The position numbers and the translations under genes were made by a program. Below the pieces are notes generated by a model. That model worked only from the letters and a program-made list of their open reading frames with translations, was not told the origin of the DNA and ran no database searches. A DNA stretch of 64,000 nucleotides, taken from the NCBI RefSeq assembly GCF_049199905.1, contig NZ_JBLZPK010000048.1:1-64000 (forward strand), written 5' to 3'. Shown here one piece after another: positions 27,203 through 35,880 of the stretch. Origin of the DNA: Shinella sp032095155. Lineage in GTDB: Bacteria > Pseudomonadota > Alphaproteobacteria > Rhizobiales > Rhizobiaceae. Each line of letters starts with the position of its first letter. Positions within the stretch are counted from its first letter, which is position 1.

Positions 27203-27877
27203 ATGATCTCGGCAAAACCATTCCACTACCCCTATGATGGCAATCTCGATGCCCGCAAAACGGCGCTTATCGTTATCGACCTGCAGGAGGACTTCCTTTC
27301 CACGACAGGTTATTTCGCTAAGCAGGGTTATGATCCCGCACCGCTTCGCGCGATCCTTCCCGCGGTAAACCAGCTCATCGCGGCCTGCCGCGAGGCGGGC
27401 ATCCTGATCATTCACACGCGGCAGGGCTACCGCGAAGACCTCGCGGATATGACCCCTTACGAAAAATGGCGGCGAAAGCGCTCCGGCCTTGAAGGAACGA
27501 CCGCGCTGCTGCGCTCCAGCCCCGGTTTCCAGATCGTTCCAGAACTCGATGTGCGCCCGCAGGACATCATCGTCGACAAGACCTGCAACAGCGCCTTCAC
27601 CTACACCGATTTCGAACATGTTTTACGCGCGCAGGGCATCACGCATCTGTTGTTTTCCGGCTGCACCACCGACGTCTGCGTTCACACGACGCTGCGGGAA
27701 GCCTGCGACCGCAATTTCCAGTGCCTGACGATCTCCGACGCCTGCGCCAGTGGCGATCAATATGCCCATGAGGCTGCCCTGCACATGGTCACGGTCGAGA
27801 ACGGCATTTTTGGCGCGCTGACGAATGCCGCAGCGGTGCTTGAAGGCCTGAAAAAGCTGGGAAGTTCAAAGGCATGA
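27203..27877 (+). CDS. Isochorismatase-family amidohydrolase (biuret hydrolase/RutB-like)
   Basis: 224 residues with a complete Asp-Lys-Cys triad: Asp in ALIVIDLQEDF, Lys in IIVDKTCNSAF and Cys in GCTTDVCVHTTLREA. The N-terminal PYPYDG-like lead (FHYPYDGNLDARKTALIVID) and the RQGYREDLADMTPYEKWRR stretch resemble biuret hydrolase and ureidoacrylate hydrolase. A GAGGAG site precedes the ATG at 27203. It overlaps the GYD gene by 4 nt. It likely cleaves an amide or ureide brought in by the downstream importer. Confidence 0.9.
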   Translation: MISAKPFHYPYDGNLDARKTALIVIDLQEDFLSTTGYFAKQGYDPAPLRAILPAVNQLIAACREAGILIIHTRQGYREDLADMTPYEKWRRKRSGLEGTTALLRSSPGFQIVPELDVRPQDIIVDKTCNSAFTYTDFEHVLRAQGITHLLFSGCTTDVCVHTTLREACDRNFQCLTISDACASGDQYAHEAALHMVTVENGIFGALTNAAAVLEGLKKLGSSKA

Positions 27878-28176
27878 GCGAGACGCAGAAATACGTTTCA
27901 CTGATGCGCCTGACGCAAAAGGGGCTTGCCGAACTGACCGATAGTGCGAAGCGCCGGAAGGTCAGCGAGGATCGCGTCGCAGCGCTCGGCGGGCGGTCGA
28001 TCGCCTTCTACGCCCTGCTCGGAACCTATGATTTCATGCAGGTTTTCGAAATGCCGAGTAATGAAGCGATGATGCAATACGTGCTAACGGCGCGCCGCGA
28101 TGGCCATGTCGAGCCGCTCATCCTTCCGGCCTTTGATACTGAGACATACGGCCAGATCCTGAACGCGGTCGGATAG
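27874..28176 (+). CDS. GYD-domain protein
   Basis: 100 residues; the GYD-type pattern is seen as LGTYDFMQVFEMPSNEAMMQYVLTA-type sequence after a strand-helix start (YVSLMRLTQKGLAELTDSA). GYD proteins are small ferredoxin-like alpha/beta barrels of unknown biochemical function. Translation is coupled to the isochorismatase-family gene by ATGA overlap, so the two probably act in one step or complex (inference). Confidence 0.85.
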   Translation: MSETQKYVSLMRLTQKGLAELTDSAKRRKVSEDRVAALGGRSIAFYALLGTYDFMQVFEMPSNEAMMQYVLTARRDGHVEPLILPAFDTETYGQILNAVG

Positions 28177-28287
28177 CCAGATTGTTTAGTTTTCCTGCGT
28201 CTTTGCGGCGAAAACATTTAGCTTGTCTGCGAAAGACCTTCGTATACGACTTCGCAAATTCAAGAAGCCAAACAAGGGAACACGACC

Positions 28288-29127
28288 ATGATGAAAATAA
28301 CACTGGGAACGAAAACCTCTCTTCTGGCAGGCACCGTGCTTGCCGTCATGCTCGGTGAAGGCACGGCTTTTTCCTCCGACCAGAAGCCAGATTTCGTATC
28401 GGGCGGCGTCTTGAAAGTCTGCACCAGCGGCGAATTCCCGCCGATGGAATACTATGAAAATCCGGGTGACAAGGATCTCGTGGGCTTCGAGATCGACGTC
28501 ATGGACGCGATCGCCAAGCGTTGGGGTGCCAAGGCGGAATATGTCGTCGGCGACTTCAAGGGGCTGCTTCCGTCGCTCGATTCCAAGCGCTGCGATCTTG
28601 TTGCGAGCGGCATCATGATCACGCCGGCCCGCCTCGAAAAGTATGACGGCATCCCGTATTTCGGCTCCCACGTCGTGCTGGTCACTGCGGCGAGTGACAC
28701 GGAGACGAAAGTCCCAGGCGATGTCAGCGGCAAGGTCATGGCGATCGAAGCCGGCACCACCTATGAGAAGACGGTCGCCGATCTCAATGCCGAGCTGGAA
28801 GCTGCCGGCAAGGCACCGATCCAGGCGCAGACCTACCCGTCCGCGTCCGGCGTCATCGAGCAGATCCTGGTCGGCCGCGCGACCGCGACGATTACGCAGG
28901 ACACGACCGCAGCCTATCGCATGCTTCAGGTGCCGGGCCGGCTGGCCATCCCCTATACCTACGAAGAAAGCGAAAACTACGGCATCTATCTGCGCAAAAG
29001 CGATGGCGACCGGCAGATGCTGAAGGACGCGATCGAGGCCTTGCAGGCAAGCGGCGAGATGAAGGCATTCCTCCAAAAGTGGAATCTGCCGGAGACCTCG
29101 ACCGACGTTTCCCACGACGTAAACTGA
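28288..29127 (+). CDS. Polar amino acid-type ABC transporter binding protein
   Basis: 279 residues, signal peptide in the first ~30. SBP_bac_3 features: LKVCTSGEFPPMEYYENPGD near 42, GFEIDVMDAIAKRWG, and the DLVASGIMITPARLEKYDG segment. The N-terminal FPPMEYY and the arginine in MITPAR are ligand-binding positions of this family. It heads a binding protein, permease, ATPase set. Confidence 0.92.
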   Translation: MMKITLGTKTSLLAGTVLAVMLGEGTAFSSDQKPDFVSGGVLKVCTSGEFPPMEYYENPGDKDLVGFEIDVMDAIAKRWGAKAEYVVGDFKGLLPSLDSKRCDLVASGIMITPARLEKYDGIPYFGSHVVLVTAASDTETKVPGDVSGKVMAIEAGTTYEKTVADLNAELEAAGKAPIQAQTYPSASGVIEQILVGRATATITQDTTAAYRMLQVPGRLAIPYTYEESENYGIYLRKSDGDRQMLKDAIEALQASGEMKAFLQKWNLPETSTDVSHDVN

Positions 29128-29143
29128 CGATAGGCGGTTTCCG

Positions 29144-29821
29144 TTGTTCCAGCTCGATCTCTTCCTGCAGGCGATCTTCAGTGCCCCCCTTTTCAAGGGG
29201 GCACTTCTGACGATCGGCCTCTCCCTCTGCGTCATGGCCGTGTCCCTCGTGCTCGGCATGGGGCTTGGCTCCATGGCTGGCTCACCGCGCCGCTCCGCCC
29301 GATGGCTGGCGACGCTCTATATCTGGCTGTTTCGCGGCTCACCCGCACTCCTGGTGCTGTTGTTCGTGTGGAATGGCTTGCCGCAGATCTCCGAAATCTT
29401 CCGGGCCGGCTGGTTCACGCCGTTCTTCGCGGCCTTTCTGGCGCTTTCGCTGATACAGATCGCCTATCTGGCGGAAATCCTGCGCAGTGCCTTTGCCGCC
29501 GTGGGACATGGGCAGCGGGAGGGCGCGGCAGCGCTCGGCATGCACCGCTGGCAGATCTTTCTGGTCATCACCATGCCGCAAGCGCTCAGGATCGCGGTTC
29601 CCGCGCTGATGAACGAGTTCATCTCGCTGTTGAAGACAACATCGCTTGCCACCGTAATCTCGCTGAAAGAACTGATGACCGTCTCGCAGTTTGCGATCGC
29701 CACCAGCTTCCGCTTCCTCGAATGGTACGGCGCGGCTCTCGTCTACTACCTCGTCATCGTCTCGGTGCTGACGCTCGCCCAGAACCGCATCGAACATGTG
29801 CTTTCGCGCGGCTATCGCTGA
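29144..29821 (+). CDS. Polar amino acid-type ABC transporter permease (TTG start)
   Basis: 225 residues; hydrophobic HisM-type permease with WLFRGSPALLVLLFVWNGL and the EAA loop EGAAALGMHRWQIFLVITMPQ. No ATG or GTG lies where the protein begins; TTG at 29144, preceded by GGCGG, gives the natural N-terminus MFQLDLFLQAIF. It is a single permease, so the transporter is probably a homodimer. Confidence 0.9.
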   Translation: MFQLDLFLQAIFSAPLFKGALLTIGLSLCVMAVSLVLGMGLGSMAGSPRRSARWLATLYIWLFRGSPALLVLLFVWNGLPQISEIFRAGWFTPFFAAFLALSLIQIAYLAEILRSAFAAVGHGQREGAAALGMHRWQIFLVITMPQALRIAVPALMNEFISLLKTTSLATVISLKELMTVSQFAIATSFRFLEWYGAALVYYLVIVSVLTLAQNRIEHVLSRGYR

Positions 29822-29845
29822 TCGCCGCAAACCCACGGGTTGGAT

Positions 29846-30586
29846 ATGAACACGCAAACCGCAATTCAGGTTGCCGGCGTCAACAAATGGTACGGCGCCT
29901 TCCAGGTCCTCAAGGGCATCGATCTGACCGTGAACAAGGGCGAGCGCATCGTCATCTGCGGTCCGTCGGGCTCGGGCAAATCGACACTGATCCGCTGCAT
30001 GAACCGTCTGGAGGTGCACCAGGAAGGTTCAATTATCGTCAACGGTGTCGAGCTCACCAACCAGCTCAAGCGTATCGATCGTGTGCGAAGCGACGTGGGC
30101 ATGGTGTTTCAGCACTTCAATCTGTTCCCGCACCTGACGGTTCTGGAAAACTGCACGGTCGCTCAGCGCTGGGTGCGCAAGCTGCCGAAGAAGCAGGCCG
30201 TCGAGATCGCCATGAGATATCTCGAACGCGTGCATATTCCGGAAAAGGCCGACAAGTATCCGGGTCAGCTTTCCGGCGGCCAGCAGCAGCGCGTCGCCAT
30301 CGCACGTGCGCTTTGCATGAACCCCAGCATCATGCTGTTCGACGAGCCGACCTCGGCGCTTGATCCCGAAATGGTCAAGGAGGTGCTGGACACGATGATC
30401 TCGCTCGCCGCAGATGGCATGACGATGGTCTGCGTCACACACGAGATGAATTTCGCGCGGGAAGTTGCCAGTGAAGTGGTCTTCATGGATGGCGGCCAGA
30501 TCATCGAGCGCAACAAGCCCGGTATCCTGTTTTCTGCCCCGACGCACGAGCGCACGAAGCGCTTCCTCGGCAAGCTGCTGCATTGA
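29846..30586 (+). CDS. Polar amino acid-type ABC transporter ATPase
   Basis: 246 residues with Walker A GPSGSGKST, Q-loop VFQHFNLFPH, signature LSGGQQQ, Walker B IMLFDEPTSALD and H-loop THEMN. It completes the importer begun at 28288. Its stop lies 11 nt ahead of the likely start of the metallo-hydrolase gene, so the hydrolase belongs to the operon. Confidence 0.93.
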   Translation: MNTQTAIQVAGVNKWYGAFQVLKGIDLTVNKGERIVICGPSGSGKSTLIRCMNRLEVHQEGSIIVNGVELTNQLKRIDRVRSDVGMVFQHFNLFPHLTVLENCTVAQRWVRKLPKKQAVEIAMRYLERVHIPEKADKYPGQLSGGQQQRVAIARALCMNPSIMLFDEPTSALDPEMVKEVLDTMISLAADGMTMVCVTHEMNFAREVASEVVFMDGGQIIERNKPGILFSAPTHERTKRFLGKLLH

Positions 30587-30597
30587 GAGAGACCATC

Positions 30598-31320
30598 TTG
30601 ACCAACACGAATTGGTTTTCAAAGGACGTGATCTCGGACCGGCTCACCCGGATCTGCGAGCCGCATGTCCATAAATTTTTCCAGGCCAACATGTTCCACG
30701 TTGTTGGCAAGGATGCCGACCTCGTCATCGATTTCGGCATGGGCCTCGCCAACCTCAGAAACGAGTTGCATATCCCTTCAGGCAAGCCCGTGTTTGCGGT
30801 GGCGACCCACGTTCACGTCGATCACGTCGGCTCGTTCCACGAATTCGAGACCCGGCTGGGCCACGCGGCCGAAGCCGAGGCTTTTGCGCGCATGCCGGAT
30901 GCAAGCACGCTCGCCGACTATTTTCGCACGCAACCGGACGCCGTGAACGCGGCAGATCCCACGGGCGTGACGCCTGAAACCTACGAGATTTTACCGGCGC
31001 CACTGACAAGGATCCTGGAGGAGAACGACGTCATCGATATCGGCGACGCCTGTTACACGGTCCTGCATCTTCCCGGACATTCTCCCGGTTCCATCGGACT
31101 GCTCGATCAGAGGACGGGGGAGTTCTTCAGTGGGGACGCCATATACCAGGGAGGGCTTGTGGATGATTTGCCGGGATGCAACATCGAGGCCTACAAAGTC
31201 ACCATGACGCGCTTGTCGAAGCTTGAAGTCGATGTGGTTCACGGCGGTCATGGGGAGAAATTCGGGAACGCCCGACTGCACGAGATCGCCAAATCCTATT
31301 TGATTTCAAGGAACCGTTAA
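30598..31320 (+). CDS. Metallo-beta-lactamase-fold hydrolase
   Basis: About 240 residues. The metal motif is HVHVDHVGS (HxHxDH), followed by LHLPGHSPGSIGL (third His), FFSGDAIY (Asp) and HGGHGEKF (last His), so both metal sites are complete. No ATG exists near the start: TTG at 30598 has GAGAGAGA just upstream, and TTG at 30583 would overlap the ATPase stop. Last gene of the cluster; may act after the isochorismatase-family enzyme on a cyclic amide, lactone or thioester. Substrate unknown. Confidence 0.88.
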   Translation: MTNTNWFSKDVISDRLTRICEPHVHKFFQANMFHVVGKDADLVIDFGMGLANLRNELHIPSGKPVFAVATHVHVDHVGSFHEFETRLGHAAEAEAFARMPDASTLADYFRTQPDAVNAADPTGVTPETYEILPAPLTRILEENDVIDIGDACYTVLHLPGHSPGSIGLLDQRTGEFFSGDAIYQGGLVDDLPGCNIEAYKVTMTRLSKLEVDVVHGGHGEKFGNARLHEIAKSYLISRNR

Positions 31321-31487
31321 AAGGGCAGGCTACGGGTGCGATGCATCGGCCGTGATTTTTGGCGTGCCGACGCGCACGAAATCCACCTTGATATGAGGTT
31401 TCGCGATCATCGACGGTGGCCCATGCATGCTCGTTCGGCTGGCTGGTATTAAAGGACGAGATTTTCGGTCACGGCCGGCTTGGCCGC

Positions 31488-32675
31488 TCAATCCCCTGTC
31501 CCGAATTTCCGTAGCAAGCCCGCCAATGTCGAAAACACAACGATCACGGCGCCATAGCCAAGTGTTGTTGCCGTCAGGCCGAAGGCGCCGACGCATATGC
31601 CGGCCAATAGCGTGGGCAGACCGAAGGCGAGATAGCTCAATGTAAACAGTGCGGCAAAGAGTTCTCCGCGCTCGTCCGGGCGAACCACTGGAACGATCGA
31701 ACGCAGCACGCCATAAAAGCAGGTTCCAAAACCTGTTCCGGCGATCGTAAGTGCAGCAAGATAGGCGGGCAGCGATGACCAGGCGATTGCGGCAAGCGTC
31801 AGCGCGGTGCCGATGGCAAGTGCGGATGTTCCGTAAAGCGTGACCTGTCGCGAGGACCGGCTCCGCGCAATATAGCAGGCGACGGCGCCGGCTGCACAGA
31901 GCAGGACGATCACGCCGGCCTGGGTTACATGATCCTCCGCGCCGAAGACATGCCGGACGATCGGTGCCCCGAGCGATAGGTACAGACCACCCGTCGCCCA
32001 GCCGGCGATAACTGCCGGTGCGCTGCGCCAAAAAGCTTTGGCAGCCGTTGCCGGCACGCCGATCCGTGGACGAAGCGAGGCCCACACACCGTAATGTCGC
32101 GGTGCGGTTTCAGGGATGAGCCAGATCACGACGGCAAACAGCGCATAGGCGGCGACCAGCGTGCCGAATACATCCGCTTCCGCTCTATTCGTCACGTCCA
32201 TCAAGATGCCCGCCAAGAGTGCACCAACGGCAAGCCCGCCCAGAGGAATAACGGAATTCCATACCGAGGCACTTCCCGGCTTGTTCTTTGGCTCGAGATC
32301 CACCACTGTCGCCGACAGTGCAGAGAGGAGCAATCCGGCCGCGATGCCTTGCAGTGCACGCGCGACGATCAATCCCGCTACGTCGCCGGCCTGCCAAAAG
32401 AGCAGCAGGCTCAGTGCCATCAGGGCAAACCCTCCCGAAATCACCGGTCGCCGACCAACGTGGTCCGACAGCGATCCCGTGACGAGCAGCGACATCAGCA
32501 GTGCTACCGTATAAACGGCAAAGATCCCGGTCAGCGTCGCGGCCGAAAAGCCGATCTCCTGCTGAAGCGCGGGATAGAAAGGCGAGGGCGCGCTGGCGCC
32601 GGCCATCATGACGGCCATGCCGGCAAGCGTGATGCGGAGGCCGGCAGAATTGCGGAGCGGTACGGCGAACGTCAT
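31488..32675 (-). CDS. MFS drug/metabolite efflux transporter
   Basis: 395 residues from the ATG at 32675; about 12 hydrophobic segments. The MFS loop 2-3 motif is seen as GSLSDHVGRRPVISGG and the loop 8-9 region is short. Divergent from an ArsR-type repressor with two palindromes in the 85-bp space. That pairing is typical of inducible efflux pumps. The 31321-31487 stretch beyond its stop shows no gene. Confidence 0.9.
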   Translation of the reverse strand: MTFAVPLRNSAGLRITLAGMAVMMAGASAPSPFYPALQQEIGFSAATLTGIFAVYTVALLMSLLVTGSLSDHVGRRPVISGGFALMALSLLLFWQAGDVAGLIVARALQGIAAGLLLSALSATVVDLEPKNKPGSASVWNSVIPLGGLAVGALLAGILMDVTNRAEADVFGTLVAAYALFAVVIWLIPETAPRHYGVWASLRPRIGVPATAAKAFWRSAPAVIAGWATGGLYLSLGAPIVRHVFGAEDHVTQAGVIVLLCAAGAVACYIARSRSSRQVTLYGTSALAIGTALTLAAIAWSSLPAYLAALTIAGTGFGTCFYGVLRSIVPVVRPDERGELFAALFTLSYLAFGLPTLLAGICVGAFGLTATTLGYGAVIVVFSTLAGLLRKFGTGD

Positions 32676-32697
32676 ATCAGTCACGATACACTTGATT

Positions 32698-32715
32698 GTT
32701 CGAATAATTTCGAAC
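32698..32715. promoter_or_regulatory. Perfect palindrome, candidate operator near the MFS gene
   Basis: GTTCGAATAATTTCGAAC: 7-bp arms with a 4-nt centre, 23 bp upstream of the MFS start. It shares the GTTCGA/TCGAAC core with the repeat at 32741-32760, which argues for one regulator binding both. Confidence 0.65.
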
Positions 32716-32740
32716 CGATCTCTACTATCATTTTTGTAAC

Positions 32741-32760
32741 GGTTCAATTAAAATCGAACC
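32741..32760. promoter_or_regulatory. Inverted repeat abutting the ArsR-type start codon
   Basis: GGTTCAATTAAAATCGAACC, near-perfect over 20 bp (outer GGTTC/GAACC exact). Its last base is immediately before the ATG of the repressor gene, so a bound repressor would block its own expression. Confidence 0.65.
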
Positions 32761-33087
32761 ATGGCATCTGAGATCACGGAACTCCCCCATCCTGCCCGGT
32801 CGGATATGCAACTGACCGAAGTGCTTTTTGCGCTGAGCGACCCAGAGCGCCTCGCGATCGTCCGCCAGCTCGCCGACGGCCCGATGGAAATGGCGCAATG
32901 CCATCTCTCCGATCCCTCAATGCCGAAATCGACGAAATCGCACCTGATGAAGGTGCTCCGCGAGGCGGGTGTCATCCGCAACGAGGCCTTGGGGCGCGGT
33001 CGCCGCCTCAGCCTCCGGCAAGACGATCTGGAGGCGCGTTTTCCTGGATTGCTCGGCTCGGTGCTGTCTGCCAGCACCGAGGTCTAA
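32761..33087 (+). CDS. ArsR-family winged-helix repressor
   Basis: 108 residues; ArsR HTH (FALSDPERLAIVRQLAD, then PKSTKSHLMKVLREAGVI and the beta-wing LGRGRRLSLRQDDLEARFPG). No metal-type ELCVCDL motif is present: the equivalent stretch reads GPMEMAQCHLSDPSMPKS, with one Cys. It is therefore more likely to sense a small organic molecule or oxidant than a metal. Divergent from the MFS gene. There is no ribosome-binding site clear of the palindrome, so initiation may be weak or leaderless. Confidence 0.88.
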   Translation: MASEITELPHPARSDMQLTEVLFALSDPERLAIVRQLADGPMEMAQCHLSDPSMPKSTKSHLMKVLREAGVIRNEALGRGRRLSLRQDDLEARFPGLLGSVLSASTEV

Positions 33088-33173
33088 GGCGTTTTTCGTT
33101 CGCGGCACGCCATGCGTTTCGAGATCGAAAGTATTATGGCCCAAATGCTTAACGGCTCCCGGATTGGAGAATG

Positions 33174-33712
33174 TCAGCTTTTACCTCCCGGCGTTTTGCA
33201 TCGGCCGTCGGCACAATTGCCGTCATCTGAAGTTTGGCGGCTGCCGATGTGCTCAGGAACCGGAGCGGGCAAGGGCATGGCCAGCCGCGCCCCAAACGCA
33301 AGATCGTCCTCGACGCCTAACGCGCGACGGAGCAGCATACCATCTCGGCCGATCAGCACGGAGGATGGTGTGTCGCGCATCGCGAACCGCCCGCATAGTC
33401 ACGGGAATACCCGAGTCTCGTCGGCCCTTATCGACTGCGATGGTTGTGGTAATGCGGTATTCGTACAGGAAGGCCTTGAGGTTTACCGGCGCCATGGCCG
33501 CATGAATGTTCGAAGACAGTGTGAAGGCCGATGATCTGCAGGTCTGTGTGGCCAAAAACATGCTCGATGCGCCTGATTTGCGGAATGGCCTCCGACACCC
33601 ATCCGGGGCATGGCAACTGAAAGCTGTGAAGGAAGACCGGCCGGCCGCGCAATCCGGAAAGCGTCAATGGTTTCGGCGTGTTGACTGCGGCACAACCCAG
33701 TGCGGATGCCAT
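33174..33712 (-). pseudogene. Thioredoxin-fold (AhpC/TSA-type) redoxin, decayed
   Basis: Pieces in three frames: TPKPLTLSGLRGRPVFLHSF, LPCPGWVSEAIPQIRRIEHV and LQIIGLHTVFEH, then APVNLKAFLYEYRI and GIPVTMRA, then MRDTPSSVLIGRDGMLLRRA and DDLAFGARLA. The usual CPxC active site reads LPCPGW, so the second cysteine is replaced. Two frameshifts (near 33540 and 33380). Its start is fused to the truncated secreted-protein gene at about 33700. Confidence 0.8.
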
Positions 33713-34082
33713 TTGTGCCAGTTCCGGCCGCTGTTGGCCGCATCGTCGAAATCGGGATGGAGGATCACAGCGAGCGCGACGATGCCCTGTTTCTGGTAGA
33801 AGTCGACATTGCTGCTGTCGAGGCTGGTCGGCCAGACATAGGCATAGACGCTGGAGCCTTCGAATTCACACGTAGCATCGGACTGTGCTTGCCTGCTTCG
33901 CCGGGAACGCGTGCTGAAGGTCGCGGTGCCGCCCTTTTTGATGATCTTCGTCTCGATGATGTCGAGTGAAGCCTGAGCGGCCTGGCTCGGTTCGGCCTTC
34001 ACCGAATGGGCGCTCGCTGTCGTATTGCACAGCAAGGCGGTTCCGGCGGCGAAGCGCGCGCGGTCAATATGGATCTGAGCAT
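33690..34082 (-). pseudogene. Secreted protein gene, truncated and frameshifted
   Basis: The ATG at 34082 after AAAGGAAATCAC begins a signal peptide (MLRSILTA) that shifts frame to FAAGTALLCNTTASAHSVKA. Then come SLDIIETKIIKKGGTATFST, FEGSSVYAYVWPTSLDSSNV and LAVILHPDFDDA, ending HKWHPHWVV. The family is not one I can name; relatives appear to be exported proteins with more C-terminal sequence. Cut off where the redoxin remnant begins. Confidence 0.65.
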
Positions 34083-34105
34083 GTGATTTCCTTTCTGGTC
34101 TTTGC

Positions 34106-34736
34106 CTAGAGGGTTGGATATCCCATCTGGAAAGCTTCCCAGGCGCCAGCCCGGAAAGCGGGATCGGCTTGTTCATGGTCGCGGCAATCGACGCGAAACT
34201 CCTGCCGGTAGAAAGACGCATCCACGAAATGACAATGATAGGGGCGCCCTTTGCCTCTATGGACGAAGGGGTCGAAATATCGACAGGTGACGCACATCCG
34301 CTGAACCGGAACGGCGTTCTTCTCCTGAAGATGGCGGATCATCTTGACGAGGGTCACCAGTAATTGCTGCTGCTCTGCTTATGCAAGCGACGCCACCGCC
34401 TGGCCGGTGAGATCGCTTGGTGCACCCGCTCCGAGTGCGGCAAGGCCATTGTCGTAAAGATGAACACGGACCGAGCGTCCGTCGGTCCCGTCCGCTTTTC
34501 CACATGCCCCTTCTTTTCCAGGGCATTGATGGAATCCGTGGCGGATGGTTGCGACACGCCGAGATGGGTCTCGATATCTTTGACACCTAGCCCGTCCTTG
34601 CGGCCCTCAAGGAGAGCGAGGATTGAAAGTTGTGTCGGGTTCAAGCCGAGCTCGTTAGCATTGGCCCATTCATCGGCGCGCGAGATTGCTGCGACCCGGG
34701 ATATTCCTTCCAGGATACGATGGTCGATGGAGTTCG
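34106..34736 (-). pseudogene. MarR-like winged-helix regulator with Cys-rich tail, decayed
   Basis: The N-terminal wHTH reads NPTQLSILALLEGRKDGLGV, then THLGVSQPSATDSINALEKK, then GPTDARSVFIFT. The frame then changes into GLAALGAGAPSDLTGQAVAS, hits TAA and continues VTLVKMIRHLQEKNAVPVQR and MCVTCRYFDPF, ending with a CxxC...HCHF...DCRDHE cysteine/histidine cluster that may have held a metal. No start codon is present upstream in frame. First of three dead genes on this strand, so the whole operon was lost. Confidence 0.8.
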
Positions 34737-34934
34737 GCTGATTCGGCTTTCCCGTAAAGCGATATACGTAGGATTCCTATGTATATGTGAGATTTGATTC
34801 ATCGACACTTGATGAGTATTGGCTTTGCGCAATCTGCAGAGAAACTAGGGCGGGCCATGCTGTTTCGCCATAGCTGGCGGCACCGTCAGAGAGAGATTGA
34901 CGGTAAGGTGGCTCAAGGTATGACCAGACCGTTC

Positions 34935-35870
34935 TTATGATCTTTCCAAAAAGGCGAGGACTGCGTCTAGAGCCGGCATTGCTGGCCCGGCACCCTTACC
35001 TGTTACCGCTATGGCGCCATAGGCATTTGCAAGACGGCAGCAATCCGGGCCGGAAAGCCCGGTGACGCGGCCGTGGATATGGCCGGCGGCGAAGGCATCG
35101 CCAGCACCGATTGTATCGACCACCTGGACCGCAAACCACGGGGCGCTGTCCATTCCACCAGCTTGATAGAGTAGGGAAGCGGTGCCGGACCCCTTGATGG
35201 CGACGCGCTTGACGCCGCCTTCCAGCAGCATGGCGAGAAGTGTTTTCTGTGCCGTGTCCTGAGGCTGCGCGAGGAGGTGGGGGAGGTCGCTGCCGTCGAG
35301 TAAGATGGTGTCGATCTTTGGCATCAGGGATTTCACCTGTTCGGCTATACCTGACACCACGCCACCGGGAATGTCGAGGGTCACGGGGATCTCGGCATCG
35401 ACGGCGAGGTCAATGGCGGTGAGGGCGGCTTCCGCCTGGCGCGGCTGGAGCAGGGCGTAGCCGGAAAGGTGGAACAGGGCCGCGCCCGCGAAGGCTGCCG
35501 GGTCGACATCGGCAACCGACAGGCGCGCATTGGCGCCGCGATAGGCGAACATCGTGCGCTCGCCGGCGGGGCTGACGGTAATGACGTTGATCTGGGTGGG
35601 CTCCCGGTCGTCGCGGCCGATCCAGCGGGTGGAGATGCCGGTGGCGGCAAGCTCGGACAGCGCTTCGCGCCCCCAGGAATCTGTGCCTACGCGGCCGATC
35701 AGCCGGCAGTCGTGCCCGGCCTTGGCGAGCGCGATGGCCGTGTTCGTCGCAGAGCCCCCGATCATCGCAGTCTGGGCCGTGGCGATCGCCTCACCACCCT
35801 CGCCGGGATAGGCGGGGATGGCGAGCACGAGATCGATGTTGATATCGCCGAGAAGGACAATGACGGCCAT
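34935..35870 (-). CDS. PfkB-family sugar/nucleoside kinase
   Basis: 311 residues from the ATG at 35870. The N-terminal VLLGDINIDLV and GGSATNTAIALAKAG, and the catalytic VDTIGAGDAFAAGH near residue 253 (Asp as base), are intact. Ribokinase-like; the substrate is a sugar, nucleoside or sugar-linked compound. It follows the PLP lyase gene by 10 nt and ends the operon that carries a CUT1 sugar importer, so it likely phosphorylates the imported sugar part. Confidence 0.9.
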   Translation of the reverse strand: MAVIVLLGDINIDLVLAIPAYPGEGGEAIATAQTAMIGGSATNTAIALAKAGHDCRLIGRVGTDSWGREALSELAATGISTRWIGRDDREPTQINVITVSPAGERTMFAYRGANARLSVADVDPAAFAGAALFHLSGYALLQPRQAEAALTAIDLAVDAEIPVTLDIPGGVVSGIAEQVKSLMPKIDTILLDGSDLPHLLAQPQDTAQKTLLAMLLEGGVKRVAIKGSGTASLLYQAGGMDSAPWFAVQVVDTIGAGDAFAAGHIHGRVTGLSGPDCCRLANAYGAIAVTGKGAGPAMPALDAVLAFLERS

Positions 35871-35880
35871 ATGCTCCGCC

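Noticed and set aside
31330..31487. Reading frame on the minus strand ending KPHIKVDFVRVGTPKITADA
   Set aside because: Looks a little like a protein C-terminus, but no family is recognised and no start is near; too weak to list as a gene.
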